Of a DNA stretch of 39,074 nt, positions 23,712 to 31,175 are shown in pieces. The stretch is from an uncultured Lachnospiraceae bacterium. Its GTDB lineage: Bacteria; Bacillota; Clostridia; Lachnospirales; Lachnospiraceae. Both the position numbers and the translations under genes were made by a program. The notes under the pieces are model-generated. The model saw nothing but the letters and a program-made list of their open reading frames with translations, did not search any database and had not been told where the DNA came from. The stretch lies in the NCBI GenBank assembly GCA_947589175.1, contig CANPZR010000003.1, positions 1-39,074 on the forward strand, given 5' to 3'. The stretch's first letter is position 1, and every line of letters begins with the position of its first letter.

Positions 23712-23880
23712 TTAGGGGAGTTTTGGCTCCCCTAACCAGATTTTACGCGAGTAGCGATGAGAATGCTATGCTTGCATAAGCATTCGAGGAGCACCGCGAT
23801 AACCAGAAAATTGCATTCAATTTTCTGGTCTGTAAAACGCATGGCGTTTTACGTATCTGGCAAATTCTCTCCCCACAAGT
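23712..23880. other. oriT: Origin of transfer (oriT) candidate: cluster of four hairpins
   Basis: Four strong inverted repeats lie in 140 bases: TTAGGGGAG/CTCCCCTAA (23712-23735), GAATGCTATGC/GCATAAGCATTC (23761-23785), ACCAGAAAATTG/CAATTTTCTGGT (23802-23829, perfect 12 bp) and GTAAAACGC/GCGTTTTAC (23832-23852, perfect 9 bp). The region has no ORF and sits directly upstream of mobC and the relaxase gene, the usual place for oriT. The nick site cannot be assigned; the stretch just right of the last hairpin (around 23855-23880) is the obvious place to look. Confidence 0.7.
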
Positions 23881-23988
23881 TTGGAAAATAGGACATGTGG
23901 AAGGCAAATTATAATGACGGATAAAGAAAAAGAAACATAACAGGACAGATTCACAGGCTGAACTGTTACAAAGAAACGAAGGAAGGGA

Positions 23989-24336
23989 TTGCTTATAGGA
24001 CGAAGAGGACAATTGGTAGAACCAAGGAATAATTTTACCATCCGCTTGTCGGATGAGGAACGGGAGCAGGCAGAGTATGATGCCAAAGCCAACAACATGA
24101 AATTATCGGATTATGTAAGGTATCTGATTACTCATGGTGGAAGAGTAGATACAACGCTTGCTTACGACAGACGGAATCTAATCAGTCAGATTTCCGGTCT
24201 TTGCAACAATTACAATCAGATGACAAGAACTGCTAACGGGTGTGGCTATGTCTTTGACAGCACCATGCGGACGGGAAATCATCTGCTTGAACAGATAAAG
24301 GATTTATTACAGGAGGTGGTGAACAGGTGGCAATAA
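23989..24336 (+). CDS. mobC: MobC-family relaxosome accessory protein
   Basis: A small ribbon-helix-helix protein that helps the relaxase recognise and open oriT. The core is clear: NNFTIRLSDEEREQAEYDAK, MKLSDYVRYLITHGG, then a C-terminal helix with NLISQISGLCNNYNQMTRTA typical of MobC. The start is uncertain. There is no in-frame ATG upstream; TTG at 23989 lies only two bases after the GGAAGGGA site, TTG at 24013 has weak AGAGGA support, and the ATA at 23995 has ideal spacing to GGAAGG. The stop overlaps the relaxase start (24327), so the two are coupled. Confidence 0.85.
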   Translation: MLIGRRGQLVEPRNNFTIRLSDEEREQAEYDAKANNMKLSDYVRYLITHGGRVDTTLAYDRRNLISQISGLCNNYNQMTRTANGCGYVFDSTMRTGNHLLEQIKDLLQEVVNRWQ

Positions 24337-26516
24337 CCAAGATGATGCATATGAAGGCAAGCAGCAAGGCTCGAATAGATATTCATCTGGAGCATTCCAT
24401 CAACTATATTTTACAACCGAAAAAGCTTGGGGAAGCAAATCTGGCAGGCGGTATCAACTGCCTGCCGGAGATGGCTTACCGACAGATGAAGGCTACCAAG
24501 CAGATGTTTGGCAAAACCGGCGGAAGGCAGGGATATCATTTTGTTATATCCTTAAAACCGGGTGAAGGTACACCGGAGATTATGTATGATATTGCAATGC
24601 GGTTTGCCGAGGAGGCATTTGCAGGAGAATATGAGGGGGTGGTGGCTGTTCATACAGACAGGGAACATCTTCATGCCCACATCATAATAAACAGTGTAAA
24701 TATGGTAACAGGATACAAGTTTCAGTGCCGGGATGGTGACTGGAAATATAAATTCCAGCCCATTACCAATAAACTCTGTGAAGAATATGGACTGCATATC
24801 ACTCCGGCTGAATACAGCAAGGAACCGAAGAATATGGCAAGACCACAGTGGGAGCGTGAGCAAGCATTTTCCGAATGGATCAAGCAGGATGCCTTGTTTT
24901 GTGCCATCGGTGCAGAAAATATGGAGCATTTTATATTTCTTATGGAGAAGCTTGGATTTGAAGTAAAACAGGGAAGGCATATCGCTGTAAAGGTTCCGGG
25001 GATGAAGCGGTTTAAAAGACTGGATACCATTTCGGAGGATTTGAGCAGGGAGAGTCTGGAAACTATGTTTCGATATGGGGACGCAAGTCTTGCATCTCCT
25101 GTAAATCGAACTGTTTCATTGCTACCGGTAAGAAAAGCTGTTCTTACACCATACCAGAGAAAGTGCTATGCAAGGATGTATCGTTTGCGGCTGGCTGAGA
25201 AAAAGAGGTTTACTTATAAATCTGCTTATCTGTATGAGCAGATACGGAAAATGCATGAGCTACAGGAAGAGTATTTGGTGGCGGTTAAGTATGATGTGAA
25301 GTCATATGGAGATTTGTTCCGCTTGAAGTTGCGATTACAGCGGGTGGATGAGGAACTGTGCAAGGCGCAGCAGGAAATGTACCGGGACAGGGCGTTACAG
25401 AAAAGGTCTTGCAAGACGGCACAAGATTTGGATTTCTTTGAAGCATCCGAGGATGATTATCGGGAACGGTTGGAGCAGATTAAGCTTCAAAAGAAGGATA
25501 ATCGAAAGAAGTTGAAAGCGGTGGAGCGGTGTCTTGAGAGGGATGGAAGTCTGGCAGAGGCTGAATTGGAAATGCGGATACCGGTTGGAGATATGCAAGA
25601 TATTGAGGAAATTGCAAGGGATGAAATACCGGGGAATCCGTATCATATGCAGGAAAGTGTGGCAGTATCGAAAGAAAATATATCGTCGGTGTCAGAGGCA
25701 GTTTCAGATGGGATTGTGGAAGAAGATGTAATTATGGCATCGGAGGTTGAAGCAGTTGGAGAAGTGGATATACTTGCAGATGTTGCAGAAGTGACAGAAA
25801 AAAATGAGGATGATATCGATGGTATTTATGATGGTGTAATAGGAATGTCTGGTAAGGTGGAAGTTGTTCTTCCAAGGATGGAAACGATGAATGCTGGCAT
25901 GGAGATAACTGATGAACCCCAAACTATTACCTCTGTGGACGAGCCAATGGATGTTAGAGATGATGTGTTGAAATCAGCTACTATGAGTGATGAATCTGAT
26001 CTGGCGCAGGATGATGTTCAGCAACACAAAGAAGAGGCAAAATTACCACCCAATAAGGTAGATTATATGAAAATGAGTGTAGCTGAAAAAGTTCGCTGTT
26101 ATCCGTTTGATACAAGGGGAACAGACTCGGCGTTTGCGATGGTAAAGGCTTATTTTGAAACTGTGGGGCTAAGCACAGATTTTAGTTCTGTCTATGAGGA
26201 AGCCAAGCTTCTGACAGACTATTATGAGGAGCATAAGGCAGAAGAATTTATCCAAGAGCGAGCGGAACAGATAAAAGAAAAGATGAATATGTTGGGTATT
26301 GATGCGGGGAAGATTTCAGAGTGCCCAGTGGATGTGTTATCTAAGTTTTTTAATTTTGGAGATATAGAGTATTTTGCTGGGATTAAGTTGTTTAATCGGG
26401 TGATTGATAAGTTGGGAGTCAATATGACAAATCAGGAACGATATGAAGTGTTCGACAGGATATACGAGGCGGGAATGCAGGCAAAGAAGGATGAGTATAA
26501 AAGGAATAGTCGATGA
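24327..26516 (+). CDS. mobA: Relaxase (MobA/VirD2, MOBP type)
   Basis: Nicks oriT, stays covalently bound to the 5' end through a tyrosine, and pilots the strand into the recipient. It starts at GTG 24327 with AGGAGG at 24311. The relaxase domain (about 1-240) has a candidate catalytic tyrosine in SINYILQPKK (Tyr27 or nearby) and the metal-binding histidine triad in VHTDREHLHAHIIIN (His109, His116, His118). A basic helical middle (about 260-400) is followed by a long acidic Glu/Val/Asp-rich spacer (about 415-555) of low complexity. A C-terminal helical module follows (about 560-729; MSVAEKVRCYPFDTRGTDSA). At 729 residues it is of normal size for MOBP relaxases of Firmicutes elements. Confidence 0.92.
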   Translation: MAITKMMHMKASSKARIDIHLEHSINYILQPKKLGEANLAGGINCLPEMAYRQMKATKQMFGKTGGRQGYHFVISLKPGEGTPEIMYDIAMRFAEEAFAGEYEGVVAVHTDREHLHAHIIINSVNMVTGYKFQCRDGDWKYKFQPITNKLCEEYGLHITPAEYSKEPKNMARPQWEREQAFSEWIKQDALFCAIGAENMEHFIFLMEKLGFEVKQGRHIAVKVPGMKRFKRLDTISEDLSRESLETMFRYGDASLASPVNRTVSLLPVRKAVLTPYQRKCYARMYRLRLAEKKRFTYKSAYLYEQIRKMHELQEEYLVAVKYDVKSYGDLFRLKLRLQRVDEELCKAQQEMYRDRALQKRSCKTAQDLDFFEASEDDYRERLEQIKLQKKDNRKKLKAVERCLERDGSLAEAELEMRIPVGDMQDIEEIARDEIPGNPYHMQESVAVSKENISSVSEAVSDGIVEEDVIMASEVEAVGEVDILADVAEVTEKNEDDIDGIYDGVIGMSGKVEVVLPRMETMNAGMEITDEPQTITSVDEPMDVRDDVLKSATMSDESDLAQDDVQQHKEEAKLPPNKVDYMKMSVAEKVRCYPFDTRGTDSAFAMVKAYFETVGLSTDFSSVYEEAKLLTDYYEEHKAEEFIQERAEQIKEKMNMLGIDAGKISECPVDVLSKFFNFGDIEYFAGIKLFNRVIDKLGVNMTNQERYEVFDRIYEAGMQAKKDEYKRNSR

Positions 26517-26530
26517 GGTCAGATGATTTG

Positions 26531-26556
26531 GGTGCTATGGCAGATGCTGTAGCACC
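26531..26556 (+). other. Hairpin after the relaxase gene
   Basis: GGTGCTA (26531-26537) and TAGCACC (26550-26556) form a 7-bp stem 15 bases after the relaxase stop. It lacks a T tract, so it is a weak terminator candidate or an mRNA 3'-end structure separating backbone from cargo. Confidence 0.4.
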
Positions 26557-26629
26557 TGAATTATATTTGCCAAGGCATTGATTTGATAAAATTAGTTAAG
26601 AGACAATCGCAAGAATGTGAGAAAGTTAA

Positions 26630-26658
26630 TTGATAAAACAGCGGTTTCGTGGTATTAT
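26630..26658 (+). promoter_or_regulatory. Promoter for the cargo genes
   Basis: TTGATA at 26630-26635, a 17-base spacer and TATTAT at 26653-26658, about 30 bases ahead of the flavodoxin-like ATG at 26690. It marks the start of an independently transcribed cargo region. Confidence 0.65.
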
Positions 26659-26689
26659 TGAGGAAACATTTGTGAAAGTGGAGGTAAAA

Positions 26690-27241
26690 ATGAGAGTATT
26701 GGTGATAAATTGTAGTCCCGTTAGGAATGGAGCAACAGCGGAAATAGTTAAAATAGTTACTGATTGTTTGGAAAAGAGACATAATATAAAAAACATATGT
26801 ATTGACGATTATGATATAAATTTTTGCAAAGGATGTAGAACATGTCATACTACAGCAAAGTGTGTTCAAAAAGATGACGTTGATAGAATAATAGAACAAT
26901 ATGAATGGGCTGATGTTATTATTTCTGTGTCTCCCTCGTATTGGGCTGATATACCCGGACAATTTAAAGCTTTTATTGATAGATGTACTCCTTGGTGCAA
27001 CACGCATGAACCACATGCCAAAATAAGCAGTGGCAAGAAAGGATATGCCATAGCGTTAAGAACGGGTCCGAGCATGAAGGAATGTGAGAGAATTATTGAA
27101 AGCATTGAACATTTTTATGGACATATGGAAATTGAGTGTTGTGATAGGCTGGGATTGTGTTCGGTGGAATATAAGGAAGATTTGGAATGTAAAAAAGAAG
27201 AGCTTGTGGATTTTTGTGGCAAGATAGATCAAATGAACTGA
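26690..27241 (+). CDS. Flavodoxin-fold NAD(P)H-dependent FMN reductase family protein
   Basis: A 183-residue oxidoreductase of the NADPH-dependent FMN reductase/iron-sulfur flavoprotein type. The start at 26690 (MRVLVINCSP) follows GGAGGT; an upstream in-frame TTG would lie in the promoter. FMN-phosphate binding is suggested by VINCSPVRNGATAEI (residues about 5-19) and the isoalloxazine loop by SVSPSYWADIPGQFKAFIDR. A compact cysteine cluster CKGCRTCHTTAKC (about 47-59) resembles the cluster-binding CxxCxxC region of Isf proteins, though spacing differs from the classical ISF motif. The substrate is unknown; quinone, nitro or metal reduction are possibilities. It is the first gene of the cargo. 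Confidence 0.82.
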   Translation: MRVLVINCSPVRNGATAEIVKIVTDCLEKRHNIKNICIDDYDINFCKGCRTCHTTAKCVQKDDVDRIIEQYEWADVIISVSPSYWADIPGQFKAFIDRCTPWCNTHEPHAKISSGKKGYAIALRTGPSMKECERIIESIEHFYGHMEIECCDRLGLCSVEYKEDLECKKEELVDFCGKIDQMN

Positions 27242-27296
27242 TTTGAGAAATTTTCTAAGATGATATTACTTTGCAAACGAAAGAATTGGTGAAAAG

Positions 27297-27938
27297 ATGC
27301 AAAAGGTTATTGTTTTTGATTTGGGTGGAACACTAATGGAATACAAAGGAATGCCATTAAATTGGTGTGATTATTATTATAAAGGATTTGGAAAGGTTAA
27401 GGATACATATGGGTTAGAATTATCTGAAATTGAATTACAAGAAGCAGTAGAAATATTAAAGTCATACAACCCACGTATTAGTGGAAGAAAACTCGAAATA
27501 GCACCTGAAATTATTTTTAGTGAGTGCATTGCGAACTGGAAGAATAAACCCAATGTTGAAAATGTAATTGATGCGTTTTTTAATGGATTAAGTTTAAGTG
27601 CAGAAGTTTTTGACTTTTCTGTAGCTTTGTTGCATAAATGCAAAAGTTATGGATGTAAAATTGCATGTCTAACTGATTTGCCCAATGGGATGCCTGACAG
27701 TATGTTTAAAAAAGCCATAGCGGAAATAATAGACTTATTTGATTTATATGTATCGTCTCAGAGTTGTGGAGTAAGAAAACCTAATAAAGAGGGATTGCTT
27801 TTGATAGCTAGAACATTTGATGTTGATGTGTCAGAGTTGTTATTCATAGGTGATGAAGAAAAGGATTATAAGACAGCTTTGAATGCGGGGTGCAACTTTA
27901 TGTTTATTAGTGATTTTTATAAATCTTTGTATAGGTAA
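27297..27938 (+). CDS. HAD-superfamily hydrolase with altered nucleophile motif
   Basis: A 213-residue haloacid dehalogenase-fold protein. Motif I is FDLGGTL, so the nucleophilic Asp is kept but the second Asp (general acid/base in phosphatases) is Gly. Motif II is CLTD, motif III has Lys in VRKPNKEG, and motif IV is FIGDEEKDYKTA. A helical cap (about 20-95) marks subfamily I. DLGGTL variants occur in many uncharacterised HAD proteins, and loss of the second Asp may reduce or change phosphatase activity. It starts 55 bases after the flavodoxin-like gene and may be cotranscribed. The substrate cannot be guessed. Confidence 0.82.
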   Translation: MQKVIVFDLGGTLMEYKGMPLNWCDYYYKGFGKVKDTYGLELSEIELQEAVEILKSYNPRISGRKLEIAPEIIFSECIANWKNKPNVENVIDAFFNGLSLSAEVFDFSVALLHKCKSYGCKIACLTDLPNGMPDSMFKKAIAEIIDLFDLYVSSQSCGVRKPNKEGLLLIARTFDVDVSELLFIGDEEKDYKTALNAGCNFMFISDFYKSLYR

Positions 27939-28009
27939 ACCTTGATGATTCTATGAATATAAAGTTGTGAAATTGTACGGATAAGGATTGTGTTGTGAAA
28001 GGAGATATT

Positions 28010-28048
28010 GTGGTGAGAAATCGAATTAACAACCCGATGCAGTTCTAA
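28010..28048 (+). CDS. Possible 12-codon leader peptide upstream of the radical SAM gene
   Basis: AAAGGAG at 27998-28004 is followed five bases later by GTG GTG AGA and a frame encoding (M)VRNRINNPMQF, stopping at TAA 28046-28048. The last codons and stop lie in the left arm of the long hairpin at 28036-28111. A strong ribosome site serving only a tiny frame that runs into a hairpin is the layout of translational or transcriptional attenuators. It could also be chance; no homolog is known to me. Confidence 0.4.
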   Translation: MVRNRINNPMQF

Positions 28049-28111
28049 TACTGACAGCAGATTGTAGCGAGATTAATAATATAGTATAGCTGATGCTGTC
28101 AGAACTGCATC
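28036..28111 (+). other. Long bulged hairpin upstream of the radical SAM gene
   Basis: GATGCAGTTCT (28036-28046) pairs perfectly with AGAACTGCATC (28101-28111). After a six-base bulge on the left side only, GACAGCA (28053-28059) pairs with TGCTGTC (28094-28100). The 34-base loop is A/T-rich. No T tract follows. The structure overlaps the possible leader peptide and ends about 30 bases before the AAAGGA ribosome site of the radical SAM gene. Confidence 0.7.
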
Positions 28112-28159
28112 TTCAAAATGATAATTGAAAATTAGATTTTGAAAGGAATGTTGTTTATT

Positions 28160-28912
28160 ATGAATGAATATGTTAAGAATTTAAATCGAATTGAATTTGT
28201 TGTGACAATGGCTTGTACAGGAAGGTGTAAACATTGCTCAGAAGGAGAACATGTAAATTGCAAAGGTCATATTGACGCAGGTATTGCAGTAACATCAATT
28301 CGTGAAGTATGTAAGAATTATAAAATAGAGTCATTAATGACATTTGGTGGTGAACCATTGATTTATCCGGAGGTTGTTTGTGCTATTCATAGCACAGCGA
28401 CAGAAATGGGAATCGGTAAAAGGCAATTGATTACGAACGGTTTCTTCTCAAAGAAATATGAAAGGATAAAAGAAGTTGTTCAGAATCTTGAATATAGTGG
28501 AGTAAATGAATTGCTTTTATCTGTGGATGCATTTCATCAGGAAACAATTCCACTTGAGCCAGTAAAATATTTTGCTGAATGTGTTGCTAAATCAAAGATA
28601 CATATTAAGTTAAGTCCAGCATGGCTTGTTAGTAAAGAAGACAACAACCCATATAATAATCGAACAAGAGAAGTTATAGAAGAATTCGAAAGTTTGAATA
28701 TTCCAGTTGGGTCTGGCAATGTGATTTTTCCAAGTGGAAATGCATTGAAATATCTTAGTGAGTATTTCGATGAAAATGTAAATTATTTGTCACCATACGA
28801 TGAAGAGCCAAAAGATATCAGAGCTATAGGAATTTTGCCAAATGGTGATGTGCTGAATGGTAATGTTTATGAAAATGGTATTCTTGATATTCTAAATGCA
28901 TATCAACCTTAA
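28160..28912 (+). CDS. Radical SAM domain protein of unknown substrate
   Basis: A 250-residue compact radical SAM enzyme. The cluster motif CTGRCKHC (CxxxCxxC, residues about 14-21) binds the [4Fe-4S] that cleaves S-adenosylmethionine; SLMTFGGEPLIYPEV carries the GGE SAM-binding motif and RQLITNGFF the following strand. The C-terminal part has no extra cysteine cluster (no SPASM or Twitch motif) and is short. The start is placed at ATG 28160, 12 bases after GAAAGGA; ATG 28148 is too close to that site. Long hairpins flank the gene on both sides, so it forms an isolated cassette. Candidate roles include peptide or nucleotide modification, but no precursor peptide gene was found beyond the 12-codon leader. 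Confidence 0.82.
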   Translation: MNEYVKNLNRIEFVVTMACTGRCKHCSEGEHVNCKGHIDAGIAVTSIREVCKNYKIESLMTFGGEPLIYPEVVCAIHSTATEMGIGKRQLITNGFFSKKYERIKEVVQNLEYSGVNELLLSVDAFHQETIPLEPVKYFAECVAKSKIHIKLSPAWLVSKEDNNPYNNRTREVIEEFESLNIPVGSGNVIFPSGNALKYLSEYFDENVNYLSPYDEEPKDIRAIGILPNGDVLNGNVYENGILDILNAYQP

Positions 28913-28917
28913 ATTTG

Positions 28918-28983
28918 ATATTGAACTAAGTCACTGTCTCAATAACCTTAGTAGATAGTCGCGACAGCGACTTGGTTCAATAT
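28918..28983 (+). other. 21-bp near-perfect hairpin just after the radical SAM gene
   Basis: The arm at 28918-28938 pairs with 28963-28983 over 21 positions, with one G-U and one A-C mismatch, around a 24-base loop. It starts six bases after the stop codon. The outer half is ATATTGAAC with GTTCAATAT; the inner half is CTGTC with GACAG. A weakly U-rich sequence follows some bases later, so it may act as a 3' stabiliser or terminator. It is far longer than a usual terminator stem. Confidence 0.75.
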
Positions 28984-29055
28984 TGTGAGCTGATTTATTT
29001 TCAGGAACAGTATTTTGATAGTGAGATAGTAATGTAAAGATTGGTGGTACTAGGA

Positions 29056-29508
29056 ATGGCAAGGATAGAAAATGTAACCATAACCAATATGTGTATGGTG
29101 TTTGATGGCAGCAAAGTATTGGTTCAAGACAAAAAAGACGACGATTATTCCGGAATAACCTTTCCGGGTGGACATGTCGAGAAAGGTGAATCACTTACAG
29201 ATGCAGTAATTCGTGAGGTTTTTGAAGAAACGGGATTGAAAATACAGTCACCACAGTTGTGTGGAATAAAGGATTGGATGAGGGAGGATGGCACAAGATA
29301 CATGGTGCTGTTTTATAAAACAGACAAGTTTGAAGGTACGGTAACATCCTCTGACGAAGGAGAAGTTTACTGGATTACATTAGAAGACATGAAGAATAAG
29401 AAACTTGCGTATGGTATGGATAAAATGCTGGAAGTATTTTTAGATGATAATATCAGCGAGTATTTTTTTTACAAGGAAGATGGAAAATGGGTAGAAGAAT
29501 TGAAATAG
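29056..29508 (+). CDS. Nudix hydrolase (MutT-like)
   Basis: A 150-residue Nudix enzyme that cleaves nucleoside diphosphates linked to another moiety. The Nudix box is complete: GGHVEKGESLTDAVIREV followed by FEETGL, fitting Gx5Ex7REUxEExGU. The N-terminus MARIENVTITNMCMV and the middle GIKDWMREDGTRYMVLFYKT match the small 8-oxo-dGTP/NTP diphosphatase-like group of Firmicutes. The start at ATG 29056 has only weak ribosome-site support. The last 22 bases overlap the next gene, suggesting translational coupling and a shared task with the HhH-GPD-like protein. Confidence 0.88.
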   Translation: MARIENVTITNMCMVFDGSKVLVQDKKDDDYSGITFPGGHVEKGESLTDAVIREVFEETGLKIQSPQLCGIKDWMREDGTRYMVLFYKTDKFEGTVTSSDEGEVYWITLEDMKNKKLAYGMDKMLEVFLDDNISEYFFYKEDGKWVEELK

Positions 29509-30230
29509 ATAAAGTATATGCACTCTTAGAAGCCTACAAATCAGGCAGACTTGGCGGTGAAAAAATGCCCGAAGATGAAAATCAAGCATTAGACAAATCA
29601 TCAAAGGAAAATTATTTACATTTCACATTGCCTATGGCACTTAATTATCAAAGAAATTCCTATATGTTGTGGGAATGTGCAAATAAGACATATAAAGATT
29701 CAGAAACCACAGATGTTTTTGATACGAAAGCAGTAATCAATATGGATGAGCAGCGATTAAGAGAGAAGTTAGTAAAGTATAAGGTTGCTTTGCAACCTAA
29801 CAAGCAGCCGATTATATGGAGAACTTTATGTGAAACCATAGAAAATGATTTTGCAGGGGATATTCGTAAGTTGTTTAATGATAATGGTTATTCCGTTCAG
29901 AAGATTAAAGAGTTCATTGCAAGGAATAAGAAGAAATTTCCATACTTGGGTGGCAATAAAATTTGCAATTATTGGTTATATGTAATGGAACAATATACAG
30001 ATGTGAAATTTGTTGAACGAGAGAATATCACGGTGGCTCCGGATACCCATGTAATTCAGGCAAGTGAGAGATTAGGGGGCATTTCTTCGGAAGAGGCAGG
30101 GCAAGGTAATGTGCAGAAACTTGTAGCACAAAGGTGGCAGGAGATATTGAAAGGTACAGATTTTGTTCCCATAGATATACATATGCTTATGTGGTTGTGG
30201 AGTAGAGGTAAATTCGTTGTAGAGATTTAA
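29487..30230 (+). CDS. Predicted HhH-GPD-like DNA glycosylase-fold protein
   Basis: A 247-residue protein overlapping the Nudix gene by 22 bases. I do not recognise the exact family. The segment FPYLGGNKICNYWLYVM (about 151-167) is shaped like the helix-hairpin-helix of base-excision glycosylases, and about 20 residues later APDTHVIQASERLGGI resembles the catalytic-Asp segment VDTHVxRVSxRLG of Nth/MutY-type enzymes. Asp in APDTH would be the catalytic residue. No C-terminal iron-sulfur cysteine cluster is present. Pairing with a MutT-like Nudix protein would fit an oxidised-nucleotide repair unit, but function on DNA is inferred from short motifs only. Confidence 0.6.
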   Translation: MGRRIEIDKVYALLEAYKSGRLGGEKMPEDENQALDKSSKENYLHFTLPMALNYQRNSYMLWECANKTYKDSETTDVFDTKAVINMDEQRLREKLVKYKVALQPNKQPIIWRTLCETIENDFAGDIRKLFNDNGYSVQKIKEFIARNKKKFPYLGGNKICNYWLYVMEQYTDVKFVERENITVAPDTHVIQASERLGGISSEEAGQGNVQKLVAQRWQEILKGTDFVPIDIHMLMWLWSRGKFVVEI

Positions 30231-30254
30231 AATTAGTTTATCAGGAGTGGACAT

Positions 30255-30800
30255 ATGATATTAGCAGAAGAAAAATATATATTGAACGACAAAGAAGTAG
30301 TGCTTCGCAGCGCAAGAATGGATGAGGCACAGATGCTGATTGATTATCTAAAAACTGTAACAGGTGAGACCAGATTTTTAATGTGTGAGCCAAATGAAAT
30401 AGAATATACCAGGTCACAAGAGGAACAGTTTATTAAGTCGCATAATGAGGCGAAAGACGCTCTATTGATATTAGCATTTGTTGATGGGGAATATGCAGGA
30501 AATTGTTCTTTTGAAAGCAGGTCTGGAAGCAGAAGAGTAAGTCATAGAGCTGGAATCGGGATTGCACTTTATCAAAAATATACTGGTTTGGGTTTGGGAC
30601 GTATTATGCTTAATGTGCTTTTGCGTGAAATTAAGAAAAGTGGATTTTCACAAGCTGAATTGACGGTAGTTGACAACAATAAAAGAGCTCGCCATTTATA
30701 CGAAAGTCTAGGCTTTACAGAATGTGGACGAATTCCGAATGCTAACAGATACGATGATGGGGCATATTTGGATGATATATTGATGGTTTTGCAATTATAG
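30255..30800 (+). CDS. GNAT-family N-acetyltransferase
   Basis: A 181-residue acetyl-CoA-dependent acetyltransferase. The start ATG at 30255 follows CAGGAG. The acetyl-CoA pyrophosphate loop is QKYTGLGLGRIMLNVLL (Q/RxxGxG/A, about residues 107-123). The conserved beta-bulge and C-terminal segment are ELTVVDNNKRARHLYESLGF, typical of RimI/RimJ-like enzymes. The substrate is unknown; small molecules, polyamines, antibiotics and protein N-termini are all possible for this fold. It lies 24 bases after the HhH-like gene in the same direction and is probably part of one operon. Confidence 0.87.
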   Translation: MILAEEKYILNDKEVVLRSARMDEAQMLIDYLKTVTGETRFLMCEPNEIEYTRSQEEQFIKSHNEAKDALLILAFVDGEYAGNCSFESRSGSRRVSHRAGIGIALYQKYTGLGLGRIMLNVLLREIKKSGFSQAELTVVDNNKRARHLYESLGFTECGRIPNANRYDDGAYLDDILMVLQL

Positions 30801-30836
30801 GTGGAAACGTTAAGACAGAAAGTGAGAGTGTGGGTT

Positions 30837-31175
30837 ATGACAGGCAAGTTAAGAAATATGACGTCAATTTACTTATTAAAGGATGATAAAGTACTGCTCT
30901 TATTCAGAAAGGGCGGAAGAGTTGTAAGTAATGTATGGACAGGCTCCGCCGGAGGTCATTTTGAAGAATTTGAACTAAATGATGCAAAGGCATGTGTATT
31001 AAGAGAGATGAATGAGGAACTGGGACTTCGTGAAGATAATATTCGGAATCTTTCTCTTAGATATGTTACATTACGAAGAACGAAAGGGGAGATAAGACAA
31101 AATTACTATTTTTTCGGAGGCTTCTGGCATGATGGTGGGTACACCGCCAGACCGCTAATGTATTTTTGCACTTGA
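30837..31175 (+). pseudogene. Nudix hydrolase truncated by the ISL3 insertion
   Basis: The start ATG at 30837 (MTGKLRNMTSIYLL) fits the normal N-terminus of small NUDIX enzymes. The Nudix box is present: GGHFEEFELNDAKACVLREM, then NEELGL, although the initial glycine spacing and acidic residues are slightly unusual. The true coding sequence ends at about 31118, where the IS begins. The last 18 codons (GFWHDGGYTARPLMYFCT) come from the IS. About 35-45 C-terminal residues that complete the fold are missing, so activity is unlikely. A GTG at 30801 directly after the GNAT stop is an alternative start. Confidence 0.75.

Noticed and set aside
27297-27938. Assignment of the HAD protein to a specific phosphatase
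   Set aside because: The cap domain and the DLGGTL motif do not point to one substrate; any specific name would be a guess.
28036-28111. Rho-independent terminator
   Set aside because: The stem is long but no T tract follows, and the structure overlaps a short translated-looking frame.
27998-28160. RiPP precursor peptide for the radical SAM enzyme
   Set aside because: The only frame is 12 codons with no Cys, no leader-core layout and no peptidase or transporter gene nearby.
28036-28983. Integron-like cassette ends (attC) around the radical SAM gene
   Set aside because: The hairpins lack RYYYAAC and GTTRRRY core sites and no integron integrase is present.
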